This document shows, piece by piece, positions 1-8,558 of a stretch of 64,000 nt of DNA. The position numbers were made by a program, and so were the translations under genes. The DNA comes from Fontivita pretiosa (lineage in GTDB: Bacteria; Planctomycetota; Phycisphaerae; Tepidisphaerales; Tepidisphaeraceae), in NCBI RefSeq assembly GCF_050410795.1, contig NZ_CP191258.1, positions 4,340,001-4,404,000 on the forward strand, in the 5' to 3' direction. The notes below the pieces were generated by a model. It did not search any database and had not been told where the DNA came from. It worked only from the letters and a program-made list of their open reading frames with translations. Numbering within the stretch: position 1 is the first letter of the stretch; the number at the start of each line of letters is the position of its first letter.

Positions 1-614
1 GCGACCATCGGCCTTGGGACGCGGCGCCCGATCTCGGCCATCTGTTCCAGCGATACGGGCGCTTCGACGAAACAGGCATCGGCGCCGGCTTCGCGCGCGG
101 CGTTCATGCGCGCCACGGCCTCGTCCAGGGACACCGCCGCCAGCGCGTCGGTGCGCGCCACGATGAAAAAGTCCCGCCCGCCACGCGCCTCCACCGCCGC
201 ACGAATCTTGTGGATGTACTCCTGACGCTCGATCACCTTCTTGCCCCGCATGTGCCCGCACTTTTTCGGCCAGACCTGATCTTCCAAAAAGCATCCGGCG
301 GCGCCGGCGCTGATCAGCTCGTTGACGGTTCGGATGACGTTCAGCGGGTTGCCGTAGCCGGTGTCGGCATCGACGATGATCGGGATCGAGACGCTGCCGC
401 ATATTCGACGCGCCCGCTCAACCATCTCCGTCTGCGTCAGCAGCCCAAGGTCCGGCTCGCCGATGCTGCTGGCCGCCACCGAGTAGCCGCTGACAAAGCT
501 CATCGGAAACCCGACCCGCTGCACAAGCTTGGCCGAAAGGGTGTCGTAAACGCCGGGAAAGACAATCCAGCCGCCTGAGGACTCCAGGACCTTGTGGACA
601 CGGGTGGGGTTCAT
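1..614 (-). CDS. Isocitrate lyase/PEP mutase family protein (partial, C-terminus outside window)
   Basis: Translating the minus strand from ATG at 614 gives an open frame of about 204 codons that runs off the left edge. It begins MNPTRVHKVLES and carries the family hallmarks: an Asp-rich Mg-binding loop (DADTGYGNP) and the KKCGH signature, here in EDQVWPKKCGH. These are typical of the isocitrate lyase/PEP phosphomutase superfamily (2-methylisocitrate lyase, oxaloacetate decarboxylase, carboxyphosphonoenolpyruvate mutase), which makes or breaks C-C or P-C bonds next to a carboxylate. KKCGH with its catalytic Cys points to a lyase rather than a PEP mutase. The exact substrate cannot be read from the half-protein seen. 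It lies about 400 bp downstream of the six-paralogue operon on the same strand, separated by palindromic repeats, so it probably has its own promoter. Confidence 0.85.
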   Translation of the reverse strand, partial: MNPTRVHKVLESSGGWIVFPGVYDTLSAKLVQRVGFPMSFVSGYSVAASSIGEPDLGLLTQTEMVERARRICGSVSIPIIVDADTGYGNPLNVIRTVNELISAGAAGCFLEDQVWPKKCGHMRGKKVIERQEYIHKIRAAVEARGGRDFFIVARTDALAAVSLDEAVARMNAAREAGADACFVEAPVSLEQMAEIGRRVPRPMV

Positions 615-815
615 GATGGGCAATTCTCGCGGTCGGTGCACTGCCGCGTCAACAGAATTGTGAGGCACGGATGGTTTGCGACCGCAATCGGCGTCTCACT
701 GGCGCTGGCCCTTTGCTCCGCGTCGCCTGTGGCGAGAAGTGTGCCCGGATTTGCGAGATCGTGAATGAGCGATCCTGGCCCTAAGTTGGAATTTGACCGC
801 GAGCACGCCAGCCTG

Positions 816-993
816 TGTCACGGGCGTCGCGCCTGTGCCCAGTGGCATGAAGTGATGAACAATCCAGATGTCGGAGTCTCGAACTCGAGCGCACCCTGCA
901 TGGCCGGGACGGCCATGCCACAATTGGCTCGGACGTGTTACGGGCATCCCGCCCGTGTGCGCGGCCATCGCACGGCCGGGACGCCCATGACAC
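816..993. repeat. REP/BIME-like cluster of four imperfect palindromes
   Basis: The 615-1014 intergenic stretch has no convincing gene. It holds four related imperfect palindromes of about 23-25 nt at 816-838, 898-921, 936-958 and 969-993, consensus near GTGTCACGGGCGTCCCGCC with variants such as CATGGCCGGGACGGCCATG. Copies 1 and 3 read in one direction, copies 2 and 4 in the other, making two head-to-head pairs as in REP/BIME elements. The short ORFs predicted across it on both strands follow the palindromes and look non-coding. It sits between the end of the six-paralogue operon and the lyase gene, where it could stabilise the 3' end of the operon mRNA. That role is inference. Confidence 0.6.
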
Positions 994-1014
994 ACAGCGC
1001 AGCGGTCGTGAGCG

Positions 1015-2520
1015 TTACTCCTCTGCCACGGTATACGTGACGTCATCCAGCCACACCACGCAGTGTTTGCTGTTGGCCCACCCGAGGTTGAACACCCCGA
1101 AGCGGTCGAAGACGGCGCCCTTTTGCTTGTCGCCCTCGGCCAAAGCCTGCTTCACCGTCTGTCCGTTCATGGTGAAGCTGATAAGCCCGCGGCCGTCGGC
1201 GCCGTCGGGATCGTATTCCAGCGTCCATTCGTACGAGGTGCCATCGGGCATGAAGGTGACGTAATCGCGACCCCTGGCCTTGCTTCCTTCCGACGTGCCG
1301 TACAGCGGTTGAACGATCCGCCCCGTGTCCGAGAGGCTGTCGAAGAACACGCCCACGAAGTTCTTCAGCGGCCAGCCCTGACCCGATGAGTTGAACCATC
1401 CCAGCGCTAACGTCGAGTCGATCATGTACTGGCGCGAGGCGAACTTTCCCCTGGCGGTGAGCTTGTGCTTCAGCGACAGCGGCCCGATGCGATCCCCGTA
1501 GTACCCCTGGAACTGGGTTTCCCACGGATCGACGCTCTGGAAGAACCCGCCGATCTCTCCGGGATTTGCCCCGCCTGCATTGTTGGTGTTGGGGCTGTAG
1601 CCGTAGTCCTGGGCGCCGTATTCACGTGTGTCTTCGATGAGATCGCGGTTACCCTTGCCTTCCCAGCCCGGGTCGTTGGCAAAGTCGTCAAACTCCCCAT
1701 TGATGCTCAGGTCATCGAGGTAGATTTCCATTTCGCGCCCGGCAATCTGGTTGTTGAAGATGCCGAAGCGATCAAAGCTGGCGCCGTGCCTTCGCAGCGG
1801 CGGGGGCAGGCTGATCACGCACTTGAGGCCGCCGAACACGATCGTCGCCAGCCCGGCGCCGTTGGCGCCCTTCGGATCGTAGCGAAACTCCCACTTGAGC
1901 CGGGTGTCCGGCGGAATGCGGAATGGCTCGCTGGGGTCGGACTGCTTCGAGGGATCGATGGGCACGATCGAGCCGCTGGTGCTGACCAGATCCGCGCCGG
2001 CCGTCCACTTGCTTGTGCCCAGGCCCACGCCGAGGGCGGGGCGCTGTTCGAGTCGGGGCGCGTGGGTGTCGGTGTGCGCCATCAGCTCAAATCCGAGGAA
2101 GTTTGGCGGCCGCCAGCCCTGCTGAGCGCTGTTGAAAAACCCGAAGAACACCGTGCTGCCGGTCTGCCATCCGAATTTCGTTGTGGATTTTTTCAGACAG
2201 AAGCTGCCGGAAGCGCTCAGGGAATCATCCAGTGTGAACGGTCCGATCTTCTTTGCATAGTACGCCGGCGTGACGCTTCGCCTCACAACTCCGCCGATCT
2301 CGCCCGGCGCGTCGCCCGCATGGTTGGTTTTCGACCAGCCGAAGTCCTGCTGTTTGCGCACGGGCGGGAGCTTGATGCGATTTCGCACGCCTTCCCATCC
2401 CGGATCCTTGTCAAACGTCTCGGTCTTCTGGGTCATCCGCGGCGGCTCGGCGCCGCCCCCGAGCAGCGCCGACAGCGCGAGCGCGCAGCACGAAATCAGC
2501 CAAACGCGTCTCCTGGTCAT
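1015..2520 (-). CDS. Secreted two-domain repeat protein, array member 6 (last in transcription order)
   Basis: A 501-residue protein with an N-terminal signal peptide (MTRRRVWLISCCALALSALL). It contains two homologous regions of about 230 residues, the first from KTETFDKDPGWEGVRNR and the second from DFANDPGWEGKGNR. Each has a QDxGY(S)xTNxAG...PGEIGG block, a YYxxxIGP...L.ASG block, a WxxxYDP...G block and a closing FDRFGxFN...DDxTY strand pair. The alternating-strand look and terminal D-D motif suggest a concanavalin/jelly-roll fold; this is inference, and I do not recognise a named family. It is closest to the neighbour at 2605-4140 (shared VRKQQDFGWSKTNH and GWQTGSTVF), so those two form a subfamily. 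There is no C-terminal anchor: it ends shortly after the last repeat. It is 84 bp from its upstream neighbour and last in the array. Confidence 0.85.
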   Translation of the reverse strand: MTRRRVWLISCCALALSALLGGGAEPPRMTQKTETFDKDPGWEGVRNRIKLPPVRKQQDFGWSKTNHAGDAPGEIGGVVRRSVTPAYYAKKIGPFTLDDSLSASGSFCLKKSTTKFGWQTGSTVFFGFFNSAQQGWRPPNFLGFELMAHTDTHAPRLEQRPALGVGLGTSKWTAGADLVSTSGSIVPIDPSKQSDPSEPFRIPPDTRLKWEFRYDPKGANGAGLATIVFGGLKCVISLPPPLRRHGASFDRFGIFNNQIAGREMEIYLDDLSINGEFDDFANDPGWEGKGNRDLIEDTREYGAQDYGYSPNTNNAGGANPGEIGGFFQSVDPWETQFQGYYGDRIGPLSLKHKLTARGKFASRQYMIDSTLALGWFNSSGQGWPLKNFVGVFFDSLSDTGRIVQPLYGTSEGSKARGRDYVTFMPDGTSYEWTLEYDPDGADGRGLISFTMNGQTVKQALAEGDKQKGAVFDRFGVFNLGWANSKHCVVWLDDVTYTVAEE

Positions 2521-2604
2521 TCCTCACCTCATGGCATCCTGGCTGCACCCACGTCGCGCCAGTTCCAGCTCGAGCCCGGTTAACGTCGCCGCCTGCGGCA
2601 AACG

Positions 2605-4140
2605 TCACTCCACGCCGCTTGTGTACGTGATGTCATCGAACCAGACGACGCAGTGTTTGCTGTTGGCGCCGCGAAGGTTGAACACGCCGAAGCGATCCAG
2701 CGTGGCCCCTTTGGCTCGATCGCCGTCGGACAGCGTCCGCCTGGCCGTCTGCCCATTCATCGTGAAGGTGATCTGCCCGCGTCCGCCGGCCGCATCGGGG
2801 TCGTATTCCAGCGTCCACTCGTAGTCGGTCCCATCCGGTAGAAACGTCAATCGCTGGCCATCGCCGTCGGCACTTCCATGGCTCGTGGCGTAAACCGGAA
2901 ATGCAATCCGTCCCACGCTGGTGAGGCTGTCGAAGATCACGCCGACGAAGTTCCTCATGGGCCAGGGCTGTTCCTGCGAGTTGAACCATCCCAGCGCGAC
3001 GGTGGAATCCACGGAGTATTCGTTTTCGCTGGAGAACCTGCCGCGAGCCACGAGCTTGTGGTCCAGGTTCAATGGCCCGACCCGATCGCCGTAGTATCCT
3101 TGCAGATCCTTCTCCCACGGATCGACGCTCTGGAAGAATCCACCAAGCTCGCCTGGTCTGGCACCGCCGGCGAAGTTGGTGTCGGGGCTGTAGCCGAAGT
3201 CCTGGGCGCCGTACTCGCGAGTGTCCTCGACGAGATCATGATTGCCCCTGCCATCCCACTGCGGGTCCGTCGCGAAGTCGTGCTTCTCGCCGTTGATCGT
3301 AATGTCGTCCAGGTAGACCTCGATGAAGTCGCCGCACAGCGGGTTGTTGAAGATTCCGAAGCGGTCGAACGTCGCGCCCTGCTCGCGATGGTGTTTTCCG
3401 ATCCCAATGCTCGTGGGCACCCCGTCGAAGACGATGGTGATTTCACCGTACCCGCCGCCGCCTTTGGGGTCGTAGCGCAGCTCCCAAGTGTGTTTGGATC
3501 CATCCGGCGGTACGCGGCGCATCTGTTCCTGAATGAGCTGCTTGACGTTCCGATCCTGCACCTCGCCGGTGGTGTTGAGGAACGCTCCGCCCGCCGTCCA
3601 TTTACTCGTGCCGTAGCCAACCTCCACGCCCGGGCGCGATTCGATCTTCTCCGCTTCTGTATCGGTGTGCGTCTCGAGGCGGAAGCCCAGGTAGTTGATC
3701 GGCCGCCAGCCCTGTTCAGCATGGTTGAAGAATCCCACAAAGACGGTGCTGCCGGTCTGCCAGCCCTTTTTTGTGTTGGCCTTGAGGACCGCGATCGTTC
3801 CCGAGGCGCTCAGCTCATCGTCGAACGTGAACGGCCCGATCTTCTTGCCGTAGTACGCGGGCGTGACGCTCCGCCAGATGACTCCGCCAATCTCGCCCGC
3901 AGCGCTGCCCGAGTGGTTGGTCTTGCTCCACCCGAAGTTCTGCTGCTTGCGCACCGGTGGGCGTCTGATGCGGTTTCGCACCCCTTCCCATCCAGGGTCT
4001 TTGTCAAACGTCTCGGTCTTCAGCACCATCCGTTTTGCCGCCGGTGACTGTGCCGCGGTGGGCTGCTCGACACGGTCTGCGCACAGAACCAGACCACATG
4101 CCAAGACCACGATCCTGCCAAAGGCCGATTTCCGTTTCAT
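2605..4140 (-). CDS. Secreted two-domain repeat protein, array member 5
   Basis: A 511-residue paralogue of the preceding protein with a signal peptide-like start (MKRKSAFGRIVVLACGLVLC). Repeat 1 starts at KTETFDKDPGWEGVRNR and repeat 2 at DFATDPQWDGRGNH. It shares the 'FGWSKTNHSG' and 'WQTGSTVFVGFFNHAEQGW' variants with 1015-2520, unlike the other four paralogues, which have a 'NEWRTPN'-type motif at that place. It ends at DDITYTSGVE with no sorting tail. The start at 4140 lies only 9 bp after the stop of the upstream paralogue, with AGGAG inside that stop region, so co-transcription is likely. Function unknown. It is expected to act outside the cytoplasm, perhaps as a glycan-binding lectin-like protein given the glycosidase-like genes upstream. 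Confidence 0.85.
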   Translation of the reverse strand: MKRKSAFGRIVVLACGLVLCADRVEQPTAAQSPAAKRMVLKTETFDKDPGWEGVRNRIRRPPVRKQQNFGWSKTNHSGSAAGEIGGVIWRSVTPAYYGKKIGPFTFDDELSASGTIAVLKANTKKGWQTGSTVFVGFFNHAEQGWRPINYLGFRLETHTDTEAEKIESRPGVEVGYGTSKWTAGGAFLNTTGEVQDRNVKQLIQEQMRRVPPDGSKHTWELRYDPKGGGGYGEITIVFDGVPTSIGIGKHHREQGATFDRFGIFNNPLCGDFIEVYLDDITINGEKHDFATDPQWDGRGNHDLVEDTREYGAQDFGYSPDTNFAGGARPGELGGFFQSVDPWEKDLQGYYGDRVGPLNLDHKLVARGRFSSENEYSVDSTVALGWFNSQEQPWPMRNFVGVIFDSLTSVGRIAFPVYATSHGSADGDGQRLTFLPDGTDYEWTLEYDPDAAGGRGQITFTMNGQTARRTLSDGDRAKGATLDRFGVFNLRGANSKHCVVWFDDITYTSGVE

Positions 4141-4149
4141 GGTTGCTGT

Positions 4150-5586
4150 TCACTCCTGCTTGGCCGTGTAGGTCAGGTCGTCGAGATACACGACCTGCCC
4201 GTTGCCATCGACCCAGTTGGAGATGATCCCGAAGCGATTGAACCTCACGCCCGCAGTCTTGTGTCCCTCGGGCAGGTCCATCGTTGCCGACTGCCCGTCG
4301 AGCGTCACGATGATGCGCCCGCGACCATCGGCCCCGTCGGGCAAGTACTCCAGGCTCCAGTCATGGGGCCTGTCGTCGGGATTCAGGCGGGGGCAGTTGG
4401 GGATTGCGTTGCCGGGGTTGCCGCCGCCGGTGTCACCGTCCAGCCGATACGTCGGATGGAAGAAGTATCCTTCGCGCGTCGGCCCCTTGATCGCGACGCC
4501 GAAAAAGCACCTGGGCAGGTAGTCGATCCAGCTCCGCGGCGACCTGGGCAAGTTGGGATCGATCGTCGTGCTCTTCGGCACGTTGAAGAAACCGATCAAC
4601 GTGGAACTGTCCTGCACGCCCCGGCGGTAAATGATCTTCCCCGACGCCCGCAGCGGCCTTTCCAGCGTCAGCACCTCAAGCCGATCAGCGTAGTAGTTCA
4701 CCCCATCCGGCAGCCGAATGTCCCCGCGAAAAATCAGCCCCCCGATCTCTCCTGGCGCTTTGCCCCCGGCAAAGTTCGTGTTGCTGTAGCCGTAATCGCT
4801 GTACGGGCGGTCATCGCGGCTCTGGTACTTGCGGCGATTCTGAAACGCCTCCCAGCCCGGGTCCTTCGCCAAATCCACCGTCTGGCCATTGATCGTCAGT
4901 CGATCAATCCAGATTTCCAGCGGATCGTCGTCGTGTTTCATCACATTGAAGACTCCAAAACGGTCGAAAACCGCGCCATCGGATTTGTGGCCCGGATCAA
5001 GATGGGTAACGGTGGTGTGCCCGTCGATGGTCGCGGTGATCGTTCCGCCGCCGCCGTTGCCGCCCGGGTCGTAGGTGAATGACCACTTGTGCTCGAGATC
5101 CGTCGCGAAGCCGATGTGCTCCGTCTTCTGGTTCGAGGTGAAGTGGCTGGAGCCGGCACGCCACCGCTGCGTCATGTATTCTTCATAGGCAAAGAACGTT
5201 TCGCCCCGGCCCATGATCCGCAGTGCCACGCTGTTTCGCGTTCGCCAGGCGTTGGCGGTGGAGGCGTTGAAGAAGCCGATCATCGCCTGCCCCGTGCCCT
5301 TCCGGCACAGAAGTCTTCCCGAAGCCCTCAGCGTGTCTTCCAGCGTTCGCGGCGTGATCTTCATCGCGTAGTAAGCCGGCTCGCCAGCGATGGTGATCAC
5401 CCCGCCGATCTTCCCGTCGCGGTAGCCAAAGTCCTGGCGGATCGTCACCGGTCTGGCGAGCCGGTTGTTCAGCGACTCCCAGTTCGGGTCGCGATCGAAG
5501 CTTGCAGTGCGCTGCTGGAGCAGGCTCTGCGCTTCGAGCGATCCCGCCCACGCCACCAGCACACACGCCAACAGCGTCCGAATCAT
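4150..5586 (-). CDS. Secreted two-domain repeat protein, array member 4
   Basis: A 478-residue paralogue, the shortest of the six. Signal peptide MIRTLLACVLVAWAGSLEAQ, then repeat 1 (SFDRDPNWESLNNR) and repeat 2 (DLAKDPGWEAFQNR). In repeat 1 the usual segment before 'GEIGG' is shortened to 'RDGKIGGVI' and the 'TNxAGG' part is missing, so one copy of the domain has decayed or specialised here. Repeat 2 keeps DYGYSNTNFAGGKAPGEIGG and RRGVQDSSTLIGFFN. The ATG at 5586 overlaps the stop of the upstream paralogue in an ATGA junction, indicating translational coupling. It ends at DDLTYTAKQE without an anchor. Fold and role are as for the other members: unrecognised, probably extracellular. Confidence 0.85.
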   Translation of the reverse strand: MIRTLLACVLVAWAGSLEAQSLLQQRTASFDRDPNWESLNNRLARPVTIRQDFGYRDGKIGGVITIAGEPAYYAMKITPRTLEDTLRASGRLLCRKGTGQAMIGFFNASTANAWRTRNSVALRIMGRGETFFAYEEYMTQRWRAGSSHFTSNQKTEHIGFATDLEHKWSFTYDPGGNGGGGTITATIDGHTTVTHLDPGHKSDGAVFDRFGVFNVMKHDDDPLEIWIDRLTINGQTVDLAKDPGWEAFQNRRKYQSRDDRPYSDYGYSNTNFAGGKAPGEIGGLIFRGDIRLPDGVNYYADRLEVLTLERPLRASGKIIYRRGVQDSSTLIGFFNVPKSTTIDPNLPRSPRSWIDYLPRCFFGVAIKGPTREGYFFHPTYRLDGDTGGGNPGNAIPNCPRLNPDDRPHDWSLEYLPDGADGRGRIIVTLDGQSATMDLPEGHKTAGVRFNRFGIISNWVDGNGQVVYLDDLTYTAKQE

Positions 5587-7058
5587 TGACTCACCGTGTA
5601 CGTCAGGTCATCCCAGTACACGTCCTGGCTGTTGCCGTCGATCCACGTGGTGATGATCCCGAAACGGTCGAACGTCGCCCCGCTGGTCTTGAACCCCGCC
5701 ACCAGGTCGATCGTGCGCGATTGGCCATCGAGCCTGACGGTAATCTGCCCGTTGCCGCCGGCGCCGTCCGGGTCGTACTCCAGGCTCCAGTCGTGGCTCG
5801 CGCCATCGGGGTAGATGTGCGGGAATTGCCGCGGATTGCCCGAGCCGCTGACTGCTCCCTTGCCACGGTACACCGGATAGAAGCAGAATCCTTCGCTGCT
5901 GGGGCCTTCTATGTGGATCCCCACAACACACTCGCCGATCGCGTTGTCCTGCGATGGATTGGAACGCATGCTCGCGGTTGAGTTGTAGAATCCGAAGCAG
6001 GTTGTGCTGTCGGTCACACCGCGCCTGAACGCGATCTTGCCCGATGCCTTGAAAGGCTTGTCGAGGGTGAGCGGGCCGATGCGATCCCCATAACACGCCA
6101 TCCGCTCCGGATAGCGGCAATCGCCGCGGAAAATCTGCCCGCCCATTTCGCCCTGATTCTTCCCGCCGGCAAAATGCGTCGGGCTGTAGCCGAAATCGAA
6201 CCACGGGCGAACGATCCGCGACTGCCACGTCGCGCGATTCCGGTGGCCTTCCCATTTCGGATCCTCGTCGAACGTTTCGGTCTGACCGTTGATCGTCAGA
6301 TCGTCCACCCAGAACTGCGTGCCGCGGTCGTAGCTCTTCATGACGTTCATGATGCCGAAATGCGTGAACCTGGCGCCGTCCTCCTTGTGACCGGAGTCCA
6401 GGTCGCATACGGCGGTCTTGTCGTCGAAGGTCGCGATAATCGCCCCGCGCCCGCCGTTGGCCTCCGGGTCATACTTGATCGACCATTTGTGCGTCTTGCC
6501 GCCGCTGGCAAACTCGATCGGCTTGGCCCGGCTGGAAGTACGGTTCTCGATGTCGTCGGTGAACAACTGCCCCCCGGCACGCCACTTCGACGTGCAGTAA
6601 TCCGCAAACACGTACAGATGATCCCCACGACCCTGAATGCGCAGACCCAGCGTGTTGGGCGTGCGCCACTCGTTGGTCGTCCGGGCGTTGAAGAAGCCGA
6701 GCTGAACGTGGAACGCCCCATCGGCGGCGGCAAACACGCCCGATGCGCTCAGCGGCTCGTTTAGCGTCTTTGCCTCGATCCGCTTGCCATAGAACGCCGC
6801 CTCGCCTGCCTGCTCGATGTATCCGCCGATCTCCCCCGGCGCCTTGCCGCCGGCGTTGTTCGTCCGGCTGTACCCGAAGTCCTGCTTGACCGTCACCGGC
6901 TCCAGCTTCCGCGCCGAGCGGTTGTTCACCCCTTCCCAGCCGGGATCGTTGTCGAAGGTCTCGGTCCTGGTCTTCTGCGCCGTCGCCGGCACAAGCGCCG
7001 CCAGCATCGTGGCCGCCACAATCATCGCCGCGAACCCATCAGTTTTGCGATTCCGCAT
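5583..7058 (-). CDS. Secreted two-domain repeat protein, array member 3
   Basis: A 491-residue paralogue with a signal peptide (MIVAATMLAALVPATAQ region). Repeat 1 begins TETFDNDPGWEGVNNR and repeat 2 TFDEDPKWEGHRNR. It belongs with 7077-8558 and 8555-10117 in one subfamily sharing NEWRTPN, TSKWRAG, IFRGDCRYPxRMA and FxRGVxDSTT. The final strand is DVYWDDLTYTVSQ and there is no sorting tail. The start at 7058 has GGGAG about 8 nt upstream and lies 18 bp from the end of the previous gene. Its 3' end overlaps the next gene by 4 bp. Unknown function; secretion is inferred from the signal peptide. Confidence 0.85.
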   Translation of the reverse strand: MRNRKTDGFAAMIVAATMLAALVPATAQKTRTETFDNDPGWEGVNNRSARKLEPVTVKQDFGYSRTNNAGGKAPGEIGGYIEQAGEAAFYGKRIEAKTLNEPLSASGVFAAADGAFHVQLGFFNARTTNEWRTPNTLGLRIQGRGDHLYVFADYCTSKWRAGGQLFTDDIENRTSSRAKPIEFASGGKTHKWSIKYDPEANGGRGAIIATFDDKTAVCDLDSGHKEDGARFTHFGIMNVMKSYDRGTQFWVDDLTINGQTETFDEDPKWEGHRNRATWQSRIVRPWFDFGYSPTHFAGGKNQGEMGGQIFRGDCRYPERMACYGDRIGPLTLDKPFKASGKIAFRRGVTDSTTCFGFYNSTASMRSNPSQDNAIGECVVGIHIEGPSSEGFCFYPVYRGKGAVSGSGNPRQFPHIYPDGASHDWSLEYDPDGAGGNGQITVRLDGQSRTIDLVAGFKTSGATFDRFGIITTWIDGNSQDVYWDDLTYTVSQ

Positions 7059-7076
7059 CGGGCTGCTCCCTGGTTT

Positions 7077-8558
7077 TCACTGCGAAACGGTGTAGGTCAG
7101 GTCGTCGAAGTAAACGTTGGTTGCGTTGCCGTCGATCCAGCTCGTGATAATCCCGAACCGGTCGAACGTGGCGCCGATCTGCTTATGCCCCTCGGCCAGG
7201 TCGCACGTCACGCTCCTGCCATCAAGCGTGACCGTGATCCTCCCACGACCGTCGGCGCCGTCGGGATCGTATTCCAGGCTCCAGTCGTGCGACTTGCCGT
7301 TGGGATAAATCTGAAGCGGGGGTTGCGCCCGGCCAGCCGAGCCTTGCCCGTCACCATTCACGCGATAGCAGGGATAGAAGAAAAACCCCTCGCTGCTCGG
7401 GCCTTCGATGGTCACGCCCACGGTGCTCTTGGGCATGCCCGAATCCTGCCGGTCGCTCACTTCCATGCTCGTTTTGGAATTGAAGAATCCGATCGTAGCG
7501 CCGCTGTCGCTGACGCCGCGCGTGAACGCCACCTTGCCCGAGGCGCGAAATGGCTTGTCCAGCGTGATCGGACCGATCCGGTCGCCGTAGTACGCCATCC
7601 GATCCGGATACCGGCAGTCTCCGCGGAAGATCAGCCCGCCCATCTCCCCCGGCCGCTTGCCGCCGGCGATGTTGGTACGTGGGCTATAGCCGAAATCAAA
7701 CCGCGGGCGGACCATCTGCGTCTGATACGTCCTGCGGTTGTTGCGACCTTCCCACTTGGGGTCCTGGTCGAAGGTGAAGCTCTTGCCATTGACTGTGATG
7801 TTGTCGAACCACACTTCTCCGCCCGTATCGGCGCTCTTGATCACGTTCAGGATCCCGAAACGATTGAAGGTGGCGCCGTCGGCGCGATAGGCCGGGTCGA
7901 TCTCGCACACCGAGGTGTAGTCGTCGATGGTCGCCTTGATGACTCCCTTCCCGTCGTTTGCTGCGGGGTCGTACTCCAGTGACCAGGTGTGCACCACGCC
8001 GCCGCAGCGGAAGCCCGCCGATTCCACCTCGCCTTCCTTGGGCACCGCCACGCCCTTGAATCCGTGTCCGCCGATCGACCCGATCCGCCACTTGCTGGTC
8101 AGATACTCCAGATACGCCAGAAACCGATCGCCTCGACCGTTCAATCGCAGCACGATCGTGTTCGGCGTTCGCCATTCGTTGATCGTGTCGGCATTGAAAA
8201 AGCCGACCAGGATGTGGTACTGCCCATCGGGGCAGGCGAACGTGCCGGATGCGCTGAGTTTGGTGTCGAAGGTCGCGGTGGGGATCGGCAGGGCGTAATA
8301 CGCCGGCTCTCCCGCCGGTGAGATGAACCCGCCAATCTCTCCCGGCTTGCCGCCAGCGTGGGAGGTGCGGCTGTAGCCGAAATCCTGCCGCACCGTGCGC
8401 GGCTCGACGGTGGGGCGGTTGTTGTGTCCGTCCCATTTGGGATCGCGGTCGAAGGTCTCCGTTTTCGTGCGGGCAGCGGCGCCCAGCCAGGCCGGATTGC
8501 CGCCAACGAATACCGCGCACACCACACCCGCAATCAACGTTCGCCAGAAAGGTTTCAT
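7077..8558 (-). CDS. Secreted two-domain repeat protein, array member 2
   Basis: A 493-residue paralogue. Signal peptide-like start MKPFWRTLIAGVVCAVFVGG, repeat 1 from TETFDRDPKWDGHNNR, repeat 2 from TFDQDPKWEGRNNR. It is very similar to 5583-7058 in repeat 2 (RPRFDFGYSPRTNIAGG, RGDCRYPDRMAYYGDRIGP, TFDRFGIITSWIDGN), so these two are probably a recent duplication. The start codon forms an ATGA overlap with the stop of the PEP-CTERM paralogue upstream. It ends at DDLTYTVSQ, the same point where member 1 continues into its sorting tail, so the tail was either lost here or gained there. No family name recognised. Confidence 0.85.
   Translation of the reverse strand: MKPFWRTLIAGVVCAVFVGGNPAWLGAAARTKTETFDRDPKWDGHNNRPTVEPRTVRQDFGYSRTSHAGGKPGEIGGFISPAGEPAYYALPIPTATFDTKLSASGTFACPDGQYHILVGFFNADTINEWRTPNTIVLRLNGRGDRFLAYLEYLTSKWRIGSIGGHGFKGVAVPKEGEVESAGFRCGGVVHTWSLEYDPAANDGKGVIKATIDDYTSVCEIDPAYRADGATFNRFGILNVIKSADTGGEVWFDNITVNGKSFTFDQDPKWEGRNNRRTYQTQMVRPRFDFGYSPRTNIAGGKRPGEMGGLIFRGDCRYPDRMAYYGDRIGPITLDKPFRASGKVAFTRGVSDSGATIGFFNSKTSMEVSDRQDSGMPKSTVGVTIEGPSSEGFFFYPCYRVNGDGQGSAGRAQPPLQIYPNGKSHDWSLEYDPDGADGRGRITVTLDGRSVTCDLAEGHKQIGATFDRFGIITSWIDGNATNVYFDDLTYTVSQ

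Noticed and set aside
1043..1525. Overlapping short frames inside the paralogue array, both strands
   Set aside because: They are shadows: the same pattern recurs at equivalent places in each paralogue because the real genes are repeated.
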